This document shows positions 11,815-22,805 of a stretch of DNA of 64,000 nucleotides, piece by piece. The stretch is taken from NCBI RefSeq assembly GCF_018446385.1, contig NC_055999.1:83804281-83868280 (forward strand), in the 5' to 3' direction. Each line of letters begins with the position of its first letter. Position 1 is the stretch's first letter. The DNA comes from Zingiber officinale. Its lineage: Eukaryota; Streptophyta; Magnoliopsida; Zingiberales; Zingiberaceae. The position numbers and the translations under genes were made by a program. A model generated the notes under the pieces. It saw only the letters and a program-made list of their open reading frames with translations, had not been told where the DNA came from and did no database searches.

Positions 11815-13650
11815 CTACAGAACTCCTCCTGGTCTCTGATGTTCTGCCTTGACCCTCTGGCAGGTCAGACAGGTACTGACATATGTAGCGATGTCTCTTT
11901 TCATCCCTGGCCACCAAAAATGTTTCTTTAAATCTTGATACATCTTGGTGGAACCCGGATGCATCGCATAGGGAGTCCTGTGAGCCTCGTCTAAAATCTT
12001 TCTCTTTAGTTCCTCCTGATCTGGAACACAAAGTCTGTCACCAAAATGTAATGCCCCACTATCGGATACTCTTAACTCTCCACTTCCTGATTCTGCTAAC
12101 CCTTGCTTGATTTTCTGAATTTCAGGATCCTGTCCCTGAGCTGTCTGGATGTCACCAAGCAAGGTGGATTCTAATGTCATAGTAGAGAGCTGTCCTACTA
12201 TAAGTTCGAGGCAAAAATCTGTGATCTCCTTCTGTAGGGGCGGTGACATGGCTGCTAGTGATAGTAAGGTGGCGCTGGACTTCCTGCTAAGTGCGTCTGC
12301 CACCTTATTGTCTTTTCCTGGATGGTAGAGGATGTCTACATCATAATCTTTGACCAGTTCGAGCCATCTACGCTGTCGCATATTCAGATCCTTCTGAGTA
12401 AAGAAGTACTTCAGGCTCTGATGATCTGTATACACTCTACACTGAGCTCCATACAGGTAATGTCTCCAAATTTTGAGAGCGAACACGACTGCTGCAAGCT
12501 CGAGGTCATGAGTAGGGTAGTTCCTCTCATAATCCTTGAGTTTTCTGGAGGCATAGGCGATCACCTTACCTTCTTGCATCAGTACTGCTCCTAGTCCCAA
12601 TTAGAGGCATCACTGTAAATATCAAAGCTATCGGTATTTCCTGGTAGAGTCAGAATAGGTGCACTGGTCAATCTCCTTTTTAACTCGCTGAAGCAGTTCT
12701 CACAGTCCTCTGTCCACTGAAATTTCCTGTTCTTTCTGGTAAGAGCTGTCAGTGGGGAGGCTATCCTGGAGAAGTCCTCTACAAACTTTCTGTAATAACC
12801 TGCTAGTCCCAAAAAGCTTCTGATCTCACTAGCGTTCTTGGGTCTTTTCCAGTTACTCACCGCTTCTATTTGGAGATAATGTGACCCAGGAAGGCTACCT
12901 GATCGAGCCAGAATTTACATTTCGTGAACTTGGCGTACAGCTGGTTTTGCTGAAGGGTCTGCAGTACTATCTTCAGGTGCTTTGCGTGTTCTTCCTGAGT
13001 TCTGGAATAGATAAGTATGTCATCGATGAATACGATAACGAACTTATCTAAGTATTCTCTGAATACCCTGTTCATGAGATCCATGAAGGTAGCTGGAGCA
13101 TTTGTCATGCCAAAGGGCATGACTACGAACTCATAATGTCCGTATCTGGTCTGAAAGCCATCTTGGGTATATCGCCCTCTTTAACCTTCACTTGGTGATA
13201 CCCCGATCTGAGGTCTATTTTAGAGAACACTGCTGCTCCCTTTAGCTGATCAAACAGGTCATCTATTCTGGGAAGAGGATACCTGTTCTTGATTGTGACT
13301 TGGTTCAGTGCTCTGTAATCTATACACAGGCGCATGCTCCCATCCTTCTTCTTCACGAACAATACAGGCGCTCCCCATGGTGAGTGACTAGAGCGTATGA
13401 AGCCCTTGTCGAGCAGCTCCTGTAGTTGCTCATGGAGTTCCTTCAGTTCTGCTGGAGCCATGCGGTAGGGTACTTTGGAGATGGGATTTGTACTCGGAAT
13501 AAGTTCTATCTCAAATTCTATCTCCCTGTCTGGTGCTAGGCCTGGTAACTCCTCAGGAAAGACTGCAGAGTAGTCACATATGACTCGGACCTCCTCTAGT
13601 TTTCGGTCCTTGTCCTGGCTGGTACTGACTACATGTGCTAAGAACCCCAT
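11815..13650 (-). pseudogene. G1 reverse transcriptase, RNase H and integrase zinc finger
   Basis: Minus strand. RT runs from about 13590 ([18 protein letters not shown]) through [32 protein letters not shown] and [12 protein letters not shown] to the catalytic FIDD in [13 protein letters not shown] (about 13035). A frameshift near 13122 separates the two halves. The connection and RNase H follow ([57 protein letters not shown]), with another break near 12591. The integrase HHCC finger (…H…H…CLTCQRVK) closes this part at about 11850. It makes cDNA from the genomic RNA and removes the RNA strand. Confidence 0.93.
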
Positions 13651-13671
13651 ACATCCTGAATCCAGTAGTTT

Positions 13672-14062
13672 CTACGCTTTCAGAGCTGAGAGAAACTTCT
13701 TGGCTCTTCTCTTTGGTTCTCCGCTGTACTCAAACTGCCCTCCTTCTTCGGGTTGGAATATAACTTTCTGTTTATGACACTCTATGGAAGCACCGTATTT
13801 GATCAGAAAATCCATTCCCATGATGACATCGTAGTCAACCATATCTAGCACTATCAGATCGCTAAAAAGCTCTCTGTCTACTATAGTGACTGGCACTGCT
13901 CTAAGCCAATGCGTAGATGCCATCATTTCTCCTGAAGGTAGTGTTGTCAAAAACTGACCACTGAATACCTCTGGGGGTATTACTATCTTTTCGGCGAATG
14001 CCCTGGATATATAAGAATGGGTTGCCCCAGTATCGAATAAGACAGTTGCACTTTGCTATAAA
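13672..14062 (-). pseudogene. G1 aspartic protease
   Basis: Minus strand. The active-site motif LFDTGATHSYIS is visible, with DTGA encoded at 14034-14023. The flap-like part and the second motif (MVDYDVIMGMDFLIKYGASI) lie at about 13850-13780. Stops lie at 14056 and before the RT part at 13672. It would cleave the Gag-Pol precursor. Confidence 0.9.
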
Positions 14063-14274
14063 ATACTAATCTGACCTGTAATAATTGTCGAGGCATTCGT
14101 TACATCTTCTCTGGTCAGTGAGTAGATCCTTACATTTGTCGTGACTGAGGGGGCTTCCAGTCTGCCTTGGCTGATGTGTGGACCATCTAAAGCAGCCTGC
14201 ATCTGGTGCAACTGTGCTGGCTTGACCTCGTACTGAATCGGCTGTGGTGGAGGAAGGCTGGTCTTGTTTAGGCA

Positions 14275-15338
14275 TTATTTAGCCATATGTCCCTCCTGCC
14301 CACATTCGAAACATCCTCGGGTACCCTTGCGACAAACTCCTGGGTGAAATTTTCCACAAGTGGAACACTTGGGATAGCTGGGCTGTTTACTAGCTGGTCC
14401 TCCTTTTGGGTAACTCCCTAGTTTGCGTTTGTTGTTGGAGTTCCCTTTCCAGTTAGAGCCGTGGGAGCTGTGGCCCTGGTGTTTCTGAGTACCTGAGCCT
14501 CCTTGGCCTTTGGACTCGGAGAGGACTTGCTTCTGCTGCTTGATGCTGTTCTGATAATGCTCAGTGGTCAGAGCACTGCTCACTAGTTCTTCTGTAGTTT
14601 GCGGCCTACGGACACCGCTGGCCACATTCATTGCTATTTCCGGCCTTAACATCTTGAGCATCAGCCGGACTCGTTCTCTTTCAGTGCTGACTAGTTCGGG
14701 GCATAGACGAGCCAGTCTGTTGAATTTCCTCACGGCCTCCTCGACTGAAAGGTTGCCCTGACGAAATTCAGTGAACTCGTCGTAGTGGCGGTTTGTGACC
14801 CGCATGTGGAAAAACTCCTCGAAGAATTTCCTCTCGAAGTCAGCCCATGTCATCTGATTCACTGGGCGCTTCGCTTTAATTTTCTCCCACCACATACGTG
14901 CGTCTCCTGTCAGGCAGAAAGAGGCGCATTTCACCTTCTCATATTCTGGCCAGTCCAGAAGCTCCATCGTACTCTCCAGTGTTTTGAACCAGGCTTGAGC
15001 ATCCCATGGTTCACTGGTGCCTAGAAATTCTCTGGCTTGATCTTCTGCCACTGGATCAGATAGGCTTCCCTCATTGCCCCTTCTGCTGGGGCTGCTGGTG
15101 CTGCAGGTTGGACTGGTGGAACCTCTATCACTACTGGAGTTGCTAAGTTAGGCTCTGGGATGACAGTGGGAGTGTTCTGCTGATTAGCCCTTAAAGTGGC
15201 TATCTCCTGTTGCTGCTCAGCTAGTTTCTTCTGTAACTGAGCCACTACCTCTGCAAGGTCTGGAGGAGGCACTGAGCTGCTTGCCTCATGCTGGGGCTCT
15301 GTAGCTGGTGTCTTTCTAGTTGGGCGTCCTCGTACCAT
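14275..15338 (-). pseudogene. G1 gag
   Basis: Minus strand. It starts MVRGRPTRKTPATEP at 15338, with a coiled-coil-like stretch (LAEVVAQLQKKLAEQQQEI) and a Pro/Ala linker. A frameshift at about 15040-15050 leads to the capsid core (WFKTLESTMELLDWPEYEKV, FEEFFHMRVTNRHYDEF, FNRLARLCPELV). A basic Gly/Ser/Lys-rich region and zinc-knuckle region follow (CSTCGKFHPGVC, CFECGQEGHMAK). The stop at 14277-14275 falls one codon before the last Cys of the second knuckle and looks like GAA to TAA. One frameshift and one stop are all that block it. Confidence 0.92.
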
Positions 15339-15544
15339 TTTCTAAAGACACAGAGGACATACATAACTAACAGAATCATATTGCATAACTATTGTTATCA
15401 TGTTAGGTACTATCATACACATATAAGCATGCTCTAGTTATCTAGGAACATGAAAACAAACAAAACATAAATGAAGTGAGAGATGTTCTTACTTGGAAGC
15501 TGCAGGTTCAATGCTGATGTGTGTGTGAGGAAGTATGGAACTTT

Positions 15545-15556
15545 GCTCTGATACCA
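15545..15556 (-). other. Primer binding site of G1
   Basis: On the minus strand TGGTATCAGAGC follows the 5' LTR end by three bases, matching initiator tRNA-Met. Confidence 0.9.
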
Positions 15557-15559
15557 CTC

Positions 15560-17788
15560 TGTAACGCCTCGCCTTCTACTGGCTAAGCTGTAAGGCCAGA
15601 CCGTCACATTATGCTGTGCTAAGCTACGAGTTGCGAAGAAGCGAACTAATTTAAAGCTTATTTCATGCTAATGACTGTTACAAGCTGTAGCTTCTGTTCA
15701 TAATGTCTTTTCATTATACTACATATGCTAAGAGATGGAACCTAATCTTCTGAATGGCCTAGCGACTGTACACAGAGCTCCCTAGCCAACCACAGGCCTT
15801 CCAATCGATCGGTGGATCGATTGGAGTTATTTGATCAATCCACTGATCGATTCAGCGCGCTACTGTGCACGGGGTAATATTCTGGATCGATTCTGAAGCT
15901 CTCTGTTTGCGAGAGCTAATTCCTCGATCGATCGGTTGATCGATCCCTTAACCTTCTGTTCGCGACAGAATGCGACTGGATCGATCTACGGATCAATCCA
16001 GAAGCTTACTGTTCACGGAAACAAACTCCCGAATCGATCAGCAGATCGATTGAGGACCCCCAATCGATCGGCTAATTGATCGGGGTTTCTGATTTCGTAT
16101 CAGAAATCTGATTTCAGCACTGTTTCGTGCCTAATTCACATTCATAGGTTTTAAAGTGGCTGAAAAACATACTAATAACCATTAACTAGCATTCTAAATA
16201 TGATCACTAACAATCTAAGCAGATCTTTCATGAGTCAAAACCTTAAAATAACTAGAAGTGCGGAAAAGTAATAACATAAGCAAATGCTAAAGGTTTCTAA
16301 TTTCGCTAGTTTATCCAAGATCTTTATTCCATGTCCCCATCCACACACATCTTCACTGCATTGACCTCCAACCTCCGCTAGTCCATCTTTCCTTTACCTT
16401 TATCTGTAGTATAAGGGAAAGAAGTATCTGTAAGCTTACGCTTAGTAAGAAACCATCTACCTCACAAAACCATGCATACGATGCAATTTATGCTTTGGAA
16501 ACATGCTATTTGAAATATGTGCTGAACATGCTAAAACATGGCATTCTGGCATACAAAAAATAGAAAACAAAAGCTGGTCATAGCGACATCTTCTGGTATC
16601 AACAAGATAGAACTAAACTGATACAATTGCTAACTAAACCCTTGCTAAGCTGGTATAAATCCTGAACTGTAATCACATACTAAATTATGAGGCTTTGAAA
16701 AACTATTTATCATAAATAGATGAAAATACTAATCATACTGCTGATGGGCCCGACAACTGTACTTGCTATGCGTGCATCCATAACTAGACCCAGGGTTGCA
16801 AGTCCCGAATTTAGTAGAGTTACTAGGTTATCTAAACCTAGGGACGACTGTGGGAGCCTAGCCCATGGACAATTGAAGTTCAGTACAGTGCCACTGAAAA
16901 GTAAAATACTGATTTGTAGCTGATATACTTTACCTTGATCTTACTAGGTTATTTGAACCTAGAACTAGGTTGTCTGAACCTAGAGGCGATTGTGGGAGCC
17001 CACCCATTGGACTGTAGTCCCATAAAAGCTGTAGCACGACTAAATATGCTGTAAAATGCTTCTACTGCATTTATCTAAACTATTGAAATGCCTATGGTGG
17101 CATTTTACTGAACTACGCATTAAAGCAAACACTTGGTGTGCGCTAATTTACACCCTATATACTAAAAATTCTACATATGGCTAAACTAATGCATAAAATA
17201 TACGAAGAGCTACTTATACTGCAGGTGAGGGGTTTCTTACATCCTGCGCTAGTTTTCCTTACGATCTGACCGCTAGGTTTTTTCGGAAAGACGATCTTCT
17301 CGACGATCTTCCTACGTCTACGTGTTCTTCTCACGGAGGAAAGCGTCCTCGTACCGGAGTTGTCGTCGGAAAATGCTCTTGGAGCCTTTGGGACGGAACC
17401 CTAGCCCTTGGGGCTTGGTGCGCCGAGAGAAGAAGAGAAGGAGAGGGGCGGCGTGACTAGGGTTGAGGGTAAAGAATTGTCGTTAAAAACAATTCTCCAC
17501 TTAATGATTGTCCTATTTATATTAAGTGGTTAATTCACCCAACCTAAATATAAATACAATTGATTCCCTTTTCTTTCAGCACGGCCCTGCTAGGTTCACT
17601 TGGTCACTAGAGTCATCACTAAAGCATAAGGTCTAGTAGGTCTCGGGTTCAATACCCACGTAGGTCATTTTACGGTTCTATTTGTTTTTGCTACTTCCAC
17701 TACTCTAAAAATTCCATAAAAATATCCTAAAATCCATATAAATAGTAGGATATTTATAAAAGTCTTTTGAGAATTTTCGGGCGTTATA
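15560..17788 (-). repeat. 5' LTR of G1 (about 2.23 kb)
   Basis: On the plus strand it runs from TGTAACGCCTC to GGGCGTTATA. It differs from 8427-10696 mainly by point changes and by the lost 38-bp palindrome unit. It is shared with the partial G1 copy to its right (17789-18127), for which it is the 3' LTR. Confidence 0.94.
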
Positions 17789-18127
17789 ATACCCCATACC
17801 TTATAAAAAGTTCATCCTCGAATTTAGAATAACTCTGGGTACTTCTGTCTCATACTGACTTCTGTCTCCCAAGTCGCCTCTTCTGCTGTGTGATTTTGCC
17901 AAAGGACTTTAACTAATGGTACTTCTTTGTTCCGTAATTTCTTAACTGCTCGGTCTATTATCTGCATAGGCCGACTGTCATAGCTGAGGTCTTCGCAGAC
18001 TTGTACCGACTGAGGCTCAATCACTTGGGTGGCATCTGGGATATGCTTCTTCAGCATAGAGACATGAAATACATTATGGATGACTGTCATCTCCTGGGGT
18101 AGCTCTAGCTCATATGCTACCTTACCA
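17789..18127 (-). pseudogene. Second partial G1 copy: chromodomain end of pol
   Basis: The polypurine tract and the last ~300 bp of G1 pol (KVAYELELPQEMTVIHNVFH to EEATWETEVSMRQKYPELF) lie directly upstream, in minus sense, of the G1 5' LTR, with a near-identical match to 10697-11035. It therefore has the layout LTR-internal-LTR-internal. At 18127/18128 it switches abruptly to the leader of gypsy G2. The stop seen in G1 after QVIEP is absent here, so this copy is closer to intact at that point. The open frame 18381-17824 that spans the junction is accidental. Confidence 0.9.
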
Positions 18128-21003
18128 ACGAGAAAATCAACGGAAATCCATACAAATTCAAAACCGAATTCCAAAACATAATCATAACGAAAATCCGTAC
18201 AATCCAAAAATACCAGTTTGACTTGCAAACTTGGTTCTAATACCACAAATATTGTCACGCCCCAGGTAGTCCCTACCAGAAGAAATTTCGGCAGCATCTC
18301 CCCTGTATGGGTGACAATATGAAACTTTACTACATCAATCCAGATACCTCGGCCAACACGGCCGGAACATACGTATAACATAAAAGTACAATAAGCAAAC
18401 TTCCACGCAGTTTAATAGTAACAACTAAACTAAAGCAAAGATAAGGAAATCATTGCAAAAATTCTACTCAACTACACCCATAAAACACAAATCCGATATC
18501 CTACTCAACTACACCCATAAAACACAAAACTCCAACATACATTCAAATGAAAACCCATCGACAAATAACAAAATGTATAAGATCCAAATGCCAAAAGCTA
18601 CAAGTGTGAAAACATAGTCTAACATAATAAGAAAATTGAAATGTGCGAACTCGTCGCGATGCGCAGTGGTAGGGGACTAGCAACTGGAGATATCCGGACA
18701 ACCTCAACCTGAAATAGTAATAACGGGGTGTGAGTCCAACACTTAGTGAATACCTAGTTGACATGGATAGTAAATAATAACCAGCAGTAATAAATATGCG
18801 TATAGTCTCCTGAATAGAAAATGTAAAACTTCAAGATAAGGAGTATCTGTACTAACCAGAACTTGGGTATAGGAATATCAAGGTTGTCAGACCCAGAGTA
18901 TTATAAATCCTGTATGCATGCCAAACATATGCATCCACCCAATATGCATCATATAAAGTGCAGCAAATACAAGCAATAAATGCAAATATGCATATGATGC
19001 CAATAACATGTCCTGATCACCCGTGACACCAGTCAACCATCTCACACACGATGGTGAGACTGAGTGGGTAGGGCTGTGTCAACCGTGCACTCTGTCATCA
19101 CTACTCCTGAGCGATCGAGTGGACGGGATGCTGTTGGAGTACATCTATCCTCCTATCCCAAATCATAAGTGGGGGAGCACAATGCTCTCATCTCCCTGAG
19201 CCAGTCCAGAGGAGGGATCCCTGCCGGCTACCACGCTGCATCACACTACCCATGAGTGGACCAACGGAGCCAAACAGAGCAACCTGCTGCAACACACCCT
19301 ACCTGAATAAAAACCACTAACCCATGAGTGGTTGTGTGTGCAGATCCATGTAACTGGCGATGTGCTCAACAATAATGGAGCCGACTATTACACAACATGC
19401 AATCATGCGAGATGGTGCATGACACAAAGCATAGAAATATCCTGATCCTATCTACCTCCATAAAAACATGTACCAAATACGTGGATCAAGTAATATGATC
19501 TAGGTACATAGGTCAGGTATGGTATCTAACCAGTCTAGTATATCATAAAGCATGACATGTCTCTACCATAACATAAATAGTAAACAGGGCATGAACGCTA
19601 AACAAGTAACAAACAAAACATGCTCGGAAATAAATAGTGACATGCCGATGCAGATATAAACATAATTATTTCTACCTATTAAAATCTACTAAACATATCA
19701 ACAAGACATATCAAAATAGATAAGTCAAGGTACCCGCCTCCAATATAGATCAAGCTAATCAACCTCTATGTCGAAGTGCTCATCCCAAATCCGAATCCTG
19801 TAATAACATACATATAATTTAGCTAATTCCAAATGTAACTAGCTAAACTAAATTCCTAATTTCATTAGGAACCTCAATTTAGATTATCCTAAACAATCCA
19901 ACCAAATTAACTAACCCAAATTGGATCCAACTTACTCATTTATCAATCCAATACAAACTAATTATCAATTAACTCATATGTTAATTACCTCAATTCATAA
20001 TAAATTTCAGCCTATTAATCCCATAATAGAAGTAGAACTAAATCTTAGTTATTACCCAAATCTGATGTCTCAGCTGCTGAACCACTGCTGGAGAAAACCA
20101 CCGTCCAACTATCCCTCAAATCTGCCCGCCAAAATCCAAAAACTGGATCCACCAAACCCTACACATGCTGGACAAATCCACTAAATGGATCAAGAAGAAA
20201 ATCAAGGATCAACGTGCCCTACACTTTACCTCAATCTCACAACCCTAATTGATCCACAGCTCAGTGAGTTTGCTGTCGGAAAAAGATATAGCTATCGGTA
20301 CCTGTGGCTTCTGTGGCAGCAACACAAACACTTTCCAACTTCAGATCAGCAAGCATCAGGAACTAGGGCAGATGACCAATCAAAAGGAAAGGTGATTGAG
20401 GTTGGCTTACCCTCGAATCCCCGAATACCTCCTCATGGCGGTGATCTAGGGCACGGCGTCGATAGGGGTGGAGTCGCACAGGGCATAGGGACGGTGGCGC
20501 CACTCTTGTGGGGGTCGGAGGTGGCAGTGGACCGGGCTGTCGGCGCTAGGGCAAAAGGGAAGTCTCGACCGACGGTGACTCGAGCTCTAGGGAAGATGAG
20601 TGAGGGGAGGAGATGATGGAAGGAAGAGGCTTGCGATCGGGGAAGAGGAGGGAGGAAGGACTCAAAGCTTCCTTTGGCCTGTCGTTTTGTACGCAAGGGG
20701 AGGAGAGGCATCGACACGGCAGTGACGACGGTTTGGGGAAGAAAAGGAGAAACCGATGAAGTGAGGCATGGACCGCGGGTCGGGGAAAGGAAACGGGAAA
20801 AAAAGAGAGGAAAAAGAAAAAAGAAAAAGAATATAAAAATTCAACTTTTCCTCACTAAAATGGGGTAGCCTAAACAGCCATTCCCGTGACCCAATAATTG
20901 CCCCCGTTAAACTTGTCATACGAGCTTTGAAAAATTCTCAGAAAATTTTTAAAATTTTTGGAAAATTCTTTTATGGTTATTCACCTTTTTTCGGTATTTT
21001 ACA
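18128..21003 (-). mobile_element. Gypsy G2: 5' LTR, primer site and leader only
   Basis: Minus strand. The LTR is 21003-18253 (starts TGTAAAATACCG, ends GGGGCGTGACA). A degenerate primer site (TGGTATTAGAACC, 18245-18233) and about 100 bp of leader follow. The ends, and the leader segment with its TTTGGATTTCCG-like runs, match gypsy G3 (34541-44945), so G2 and G3 are one family. The central GC-rich part has diverged. The rest of G2 is gone, replaced by the G1 tail. No partner TSD for the AAATT at 21004-21008 can be seen. Confidence 0.88.
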
Positions 21004-21053
21004 AAATTCGCATAGCTAGTTGTCAGCTAGAAGTGTACCTACACCCTCCCTGA

Positions 21054-21305
21054 TTAGGTTGCAGGACCATCACATTCACCTTTACCAGTATAGGCAGGAC
21101 CATCACATTCCCCTACGCTAGTACAGGCAGGACCATCACATTCCCCTTCGCCAATACAAGCAGGATTATCACATTCCCCTTTTCCAGTACAGGCATGACC
21201 ATCACATTCACCTTTGCCAGTACCTTCACCGCACCAATTGACAGATCCAGTTCCTACCAGATTCTCATTTTTTGAGGTCCAAGATGTTCGAGAATTTATA
21301 GTCCC
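21054..21305 (-). CDS. Possible terminal exon of a cysteine-rich repeat protein
   Basis: Minus-strand open frame of 83 codons plus TAA (21056-21054), directly preceded by CTCCGCAG, a fair 3' splice acceptor, and by AT-rich, intron-like sequence. There is no ATG in the frame, so it could only be a 3' exon. It starts GTINSRTSWTSKNENLVGTG. It then runs into five 11-residue repeats, consensus ACTGKGECDGP, with GECD unchanged in all five and Cys spacing C-X5-C-X4-C. I do not recognise the family. The plus strand is also open through the repeat (unit GRTITFPFAST), so coding on either strand is unproven. Any upstream exons would lie where F1 inserted or beyond it. Confidence 0.35.
   Translation of the reverse strand, partial: GTINSRTSWTSKNENLVGTGSVNWCGEGTGKGECDGHACTGKGECDNPACIGEGECDGPACTSVGECDGPAYTGKGECDGPAT
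21061..21224. repeat. 33-bp tandem repeat, five copies
   Basis: Units at 21061-21093, 21094-21126, 21127-21159, 21160-21192 and 21193-21224, each starting GCAGGACCATCACATTC or a one- to two-base variant. The period is a multiple of three and the frame is kept. GAA-TGT-GAT (minus strand) is invariant, and several differences between units are synonymous in that frame. Confidence 0.92.
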
Positions 21306-21840
21306 CTGCGGAGATTCGTAAGTATAAAAATAATATTTTAATTTTTTACCTATATTTTATAAGTATTATTGTAAAGTAGGATTAAAACTTTGTTTGGTGA
21401 CTTCAATTGTTAACTTTTATCAATTTTATTTTATTTTAATAATTAAGTTTTGATATGCATCAATTAGGTATTTCATTCTATTCTACGCTCTAATAGCATA
21501 ATTGAGTTACTTTATTTTCAACTAGATCATGAGATTACTTTATTTCATCTTTATTCACCCTCTCATTTAATGATAAGCTTTAAAAATAGTTTGATGTGCT
21601 ACTTTATTTTCAACTAGGCATCTTTATTCTTAATAATGAAAAACTCTAAGTGTAGTTTGATATGGTACCTTTTGTTTATCAACTAGACCTTTAGATTAAT
21701 GTATGATCATTATTCATTCTCTCATTTATGAAAAACTCTGAACAATCTTTAATTGGAATTCAATGATACTCTTTATGTGTTTAATATATTAAATAATTGA
21801 ACTATTCAACCATTGGATTGGATTGGATTATGGTAGTTAC

Positions 21841-22749
21841 TGTTGGAACCCTAAAGTAGTTTTGATGTGATCAAATAAATTAGGCTTGGTCCTGTTGAGT
21901 TTAACCTTATGTTTAAATGTGCAGAAACTTAGGAGTACAGGAAGTCGAGCAAAAGACGCAGCTAGCGAGAAGGATGGCACGGGAGAGAGCCGATGAACTT
22001 GGTGCATCTGAGAGACGAGGTGCTGTGGAAGAGTACGTGGGAGGACGAGAAGGAGATGCGCGATGTTTCTGAGGGATGAGAAGCCAGAGTGGAAGGTTGC
22101 TCGAGAAGGTCGGAAGTTAGGTTCGGGTGAGCACTATTTTGGATGGCCGAAATCACCCAAGTGAGCGGAGCTGGAGCAGAAGACCCGGACCGAGGCGAGC
22201 GGAACCGAAGAAGGAGGCTTGGACCAAAAGTCAGCAAAAGGCTGACTTCTAGTGGTTCGGGGGCCCGGACTTGATCGGGGCGCCCGAACTCCGGGTGCCC
22301 GGAGCCCAAGTTTTAGCCACTTGGATGTGGCTTTTGACCGTTGCATCGGGGATGGATTTCTATCCCATTCTAGGCACCTGGAACACTTCTAGGCTCCCTG
22401 AGCAGGCTATATAAGCAGCCCTACTCCCAGAAGCTAAGAAGAAGAAGACATACTTAAGCAACACTTGTAGACGCTTTCATTTCTATTTAGCTTCATCGTT
22501 TCTATGCTTTTATTGCTGTAAAGAGGCTTCTCCGTCTGAAGGAGAAATTAGTGCTTTACTTCCTTGGATTAATAACCTCTCCGGTTGCAACCAAGTAAAC
22601 CTGTATGCCTCTGTGTTTTAGTCTTTTTGTATTTCTTATATGCAAGTGTTTGATTTATAAAGCTATAAATCCGAGAAACGTTTTTTGTTTGCTTGATTTA
22701 TGTAGGGGCTATTCACCTCCCCTCTAGCCGGCCACCAAGGGTCCTAACA
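21841..22749 (+). repeat. 5' LTR of F1
   Basis: Starts TGTTGGAACCC and ends GTCCTAACA two bases before the primer site. The 3' copy begins at 24359. Around 22250-22310 it holds a GC-rich palindromic stretch (GGGGCGCCCGAAC, GGGTGCCCGG). A TATATAAG box at 22409-22416 is a plausible promoter TATA box. Confidence 0.9.
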
Positions 22750-22751
22750 AG

Positions 22752-22763
22752 TGGTATCAGAGC
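22752..22763 (+). other. Primer binding site of F1
   Basis: TGGTATCAGAGC, the initiator tRNA-Met match, two bases after the LTR. Confidence 0.9.
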
Positions 22764-22805
22764 CTAACAACTTTAGGAGGATTAATCGCCATCGAAGCAA
22801 AGACG

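Larger units (their letters stand above)
8427..17788 (-). mobile_element. Ty3/gypsy chromovirus G1, near full length
   Basis: Minus-strand element of about 9.4 kb: 5' LTR 17788-15560, tRNA-Met primer site, gag, protease, RT, RNase H, integrase with a C-terminal chromodomain, polypurine tract, 3' LTR 10696-8427. The chromodomain and domain order fit the Tekay/Del group of chromoviruses, whose chromodomain is thought to guide insertion into heterochromatin. The genes carry only a few stops and frameshifts and the LTRs are very similar, so this is one of the younger elements. The expected TSD partner of CATAT (8422-8426) is missing, because the right LTR continues into another G1 copy rather than host DNA. 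Confidence 0.93.
21004..21840. other. Non-TE island between G2 and F1
   Basis: About 840 bp without recognised retroelement sequence. The first 300 bp hold a 33-bp repeat and a possible last exon on the minus strand (see separate entries). The rest (21306-21840) is AT-rich with no frame or motif I can support; it could be intron or spacer DNA. Confidence 0.6.

Noticed and set aside
11815-12031. 99-codon minus-strand frame at 12031-11732 overlapping G1 integrase
   Set aside because: Shadow of the G1 pol frame in another phase.
17824-18381. 185-codon minus-strand open frame
   Set aside because: It spans the end of the G2 LTR, its primer site and leader, then the G1 chromodomain tail; the fusion is a by-product of the junction and only the last third is real pol sequence.
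20185-20616. 143-codon plus-strand open frame
   Set aside because: Antisense to the G2 LTR, in its GC-rich part; no recognisable domain.
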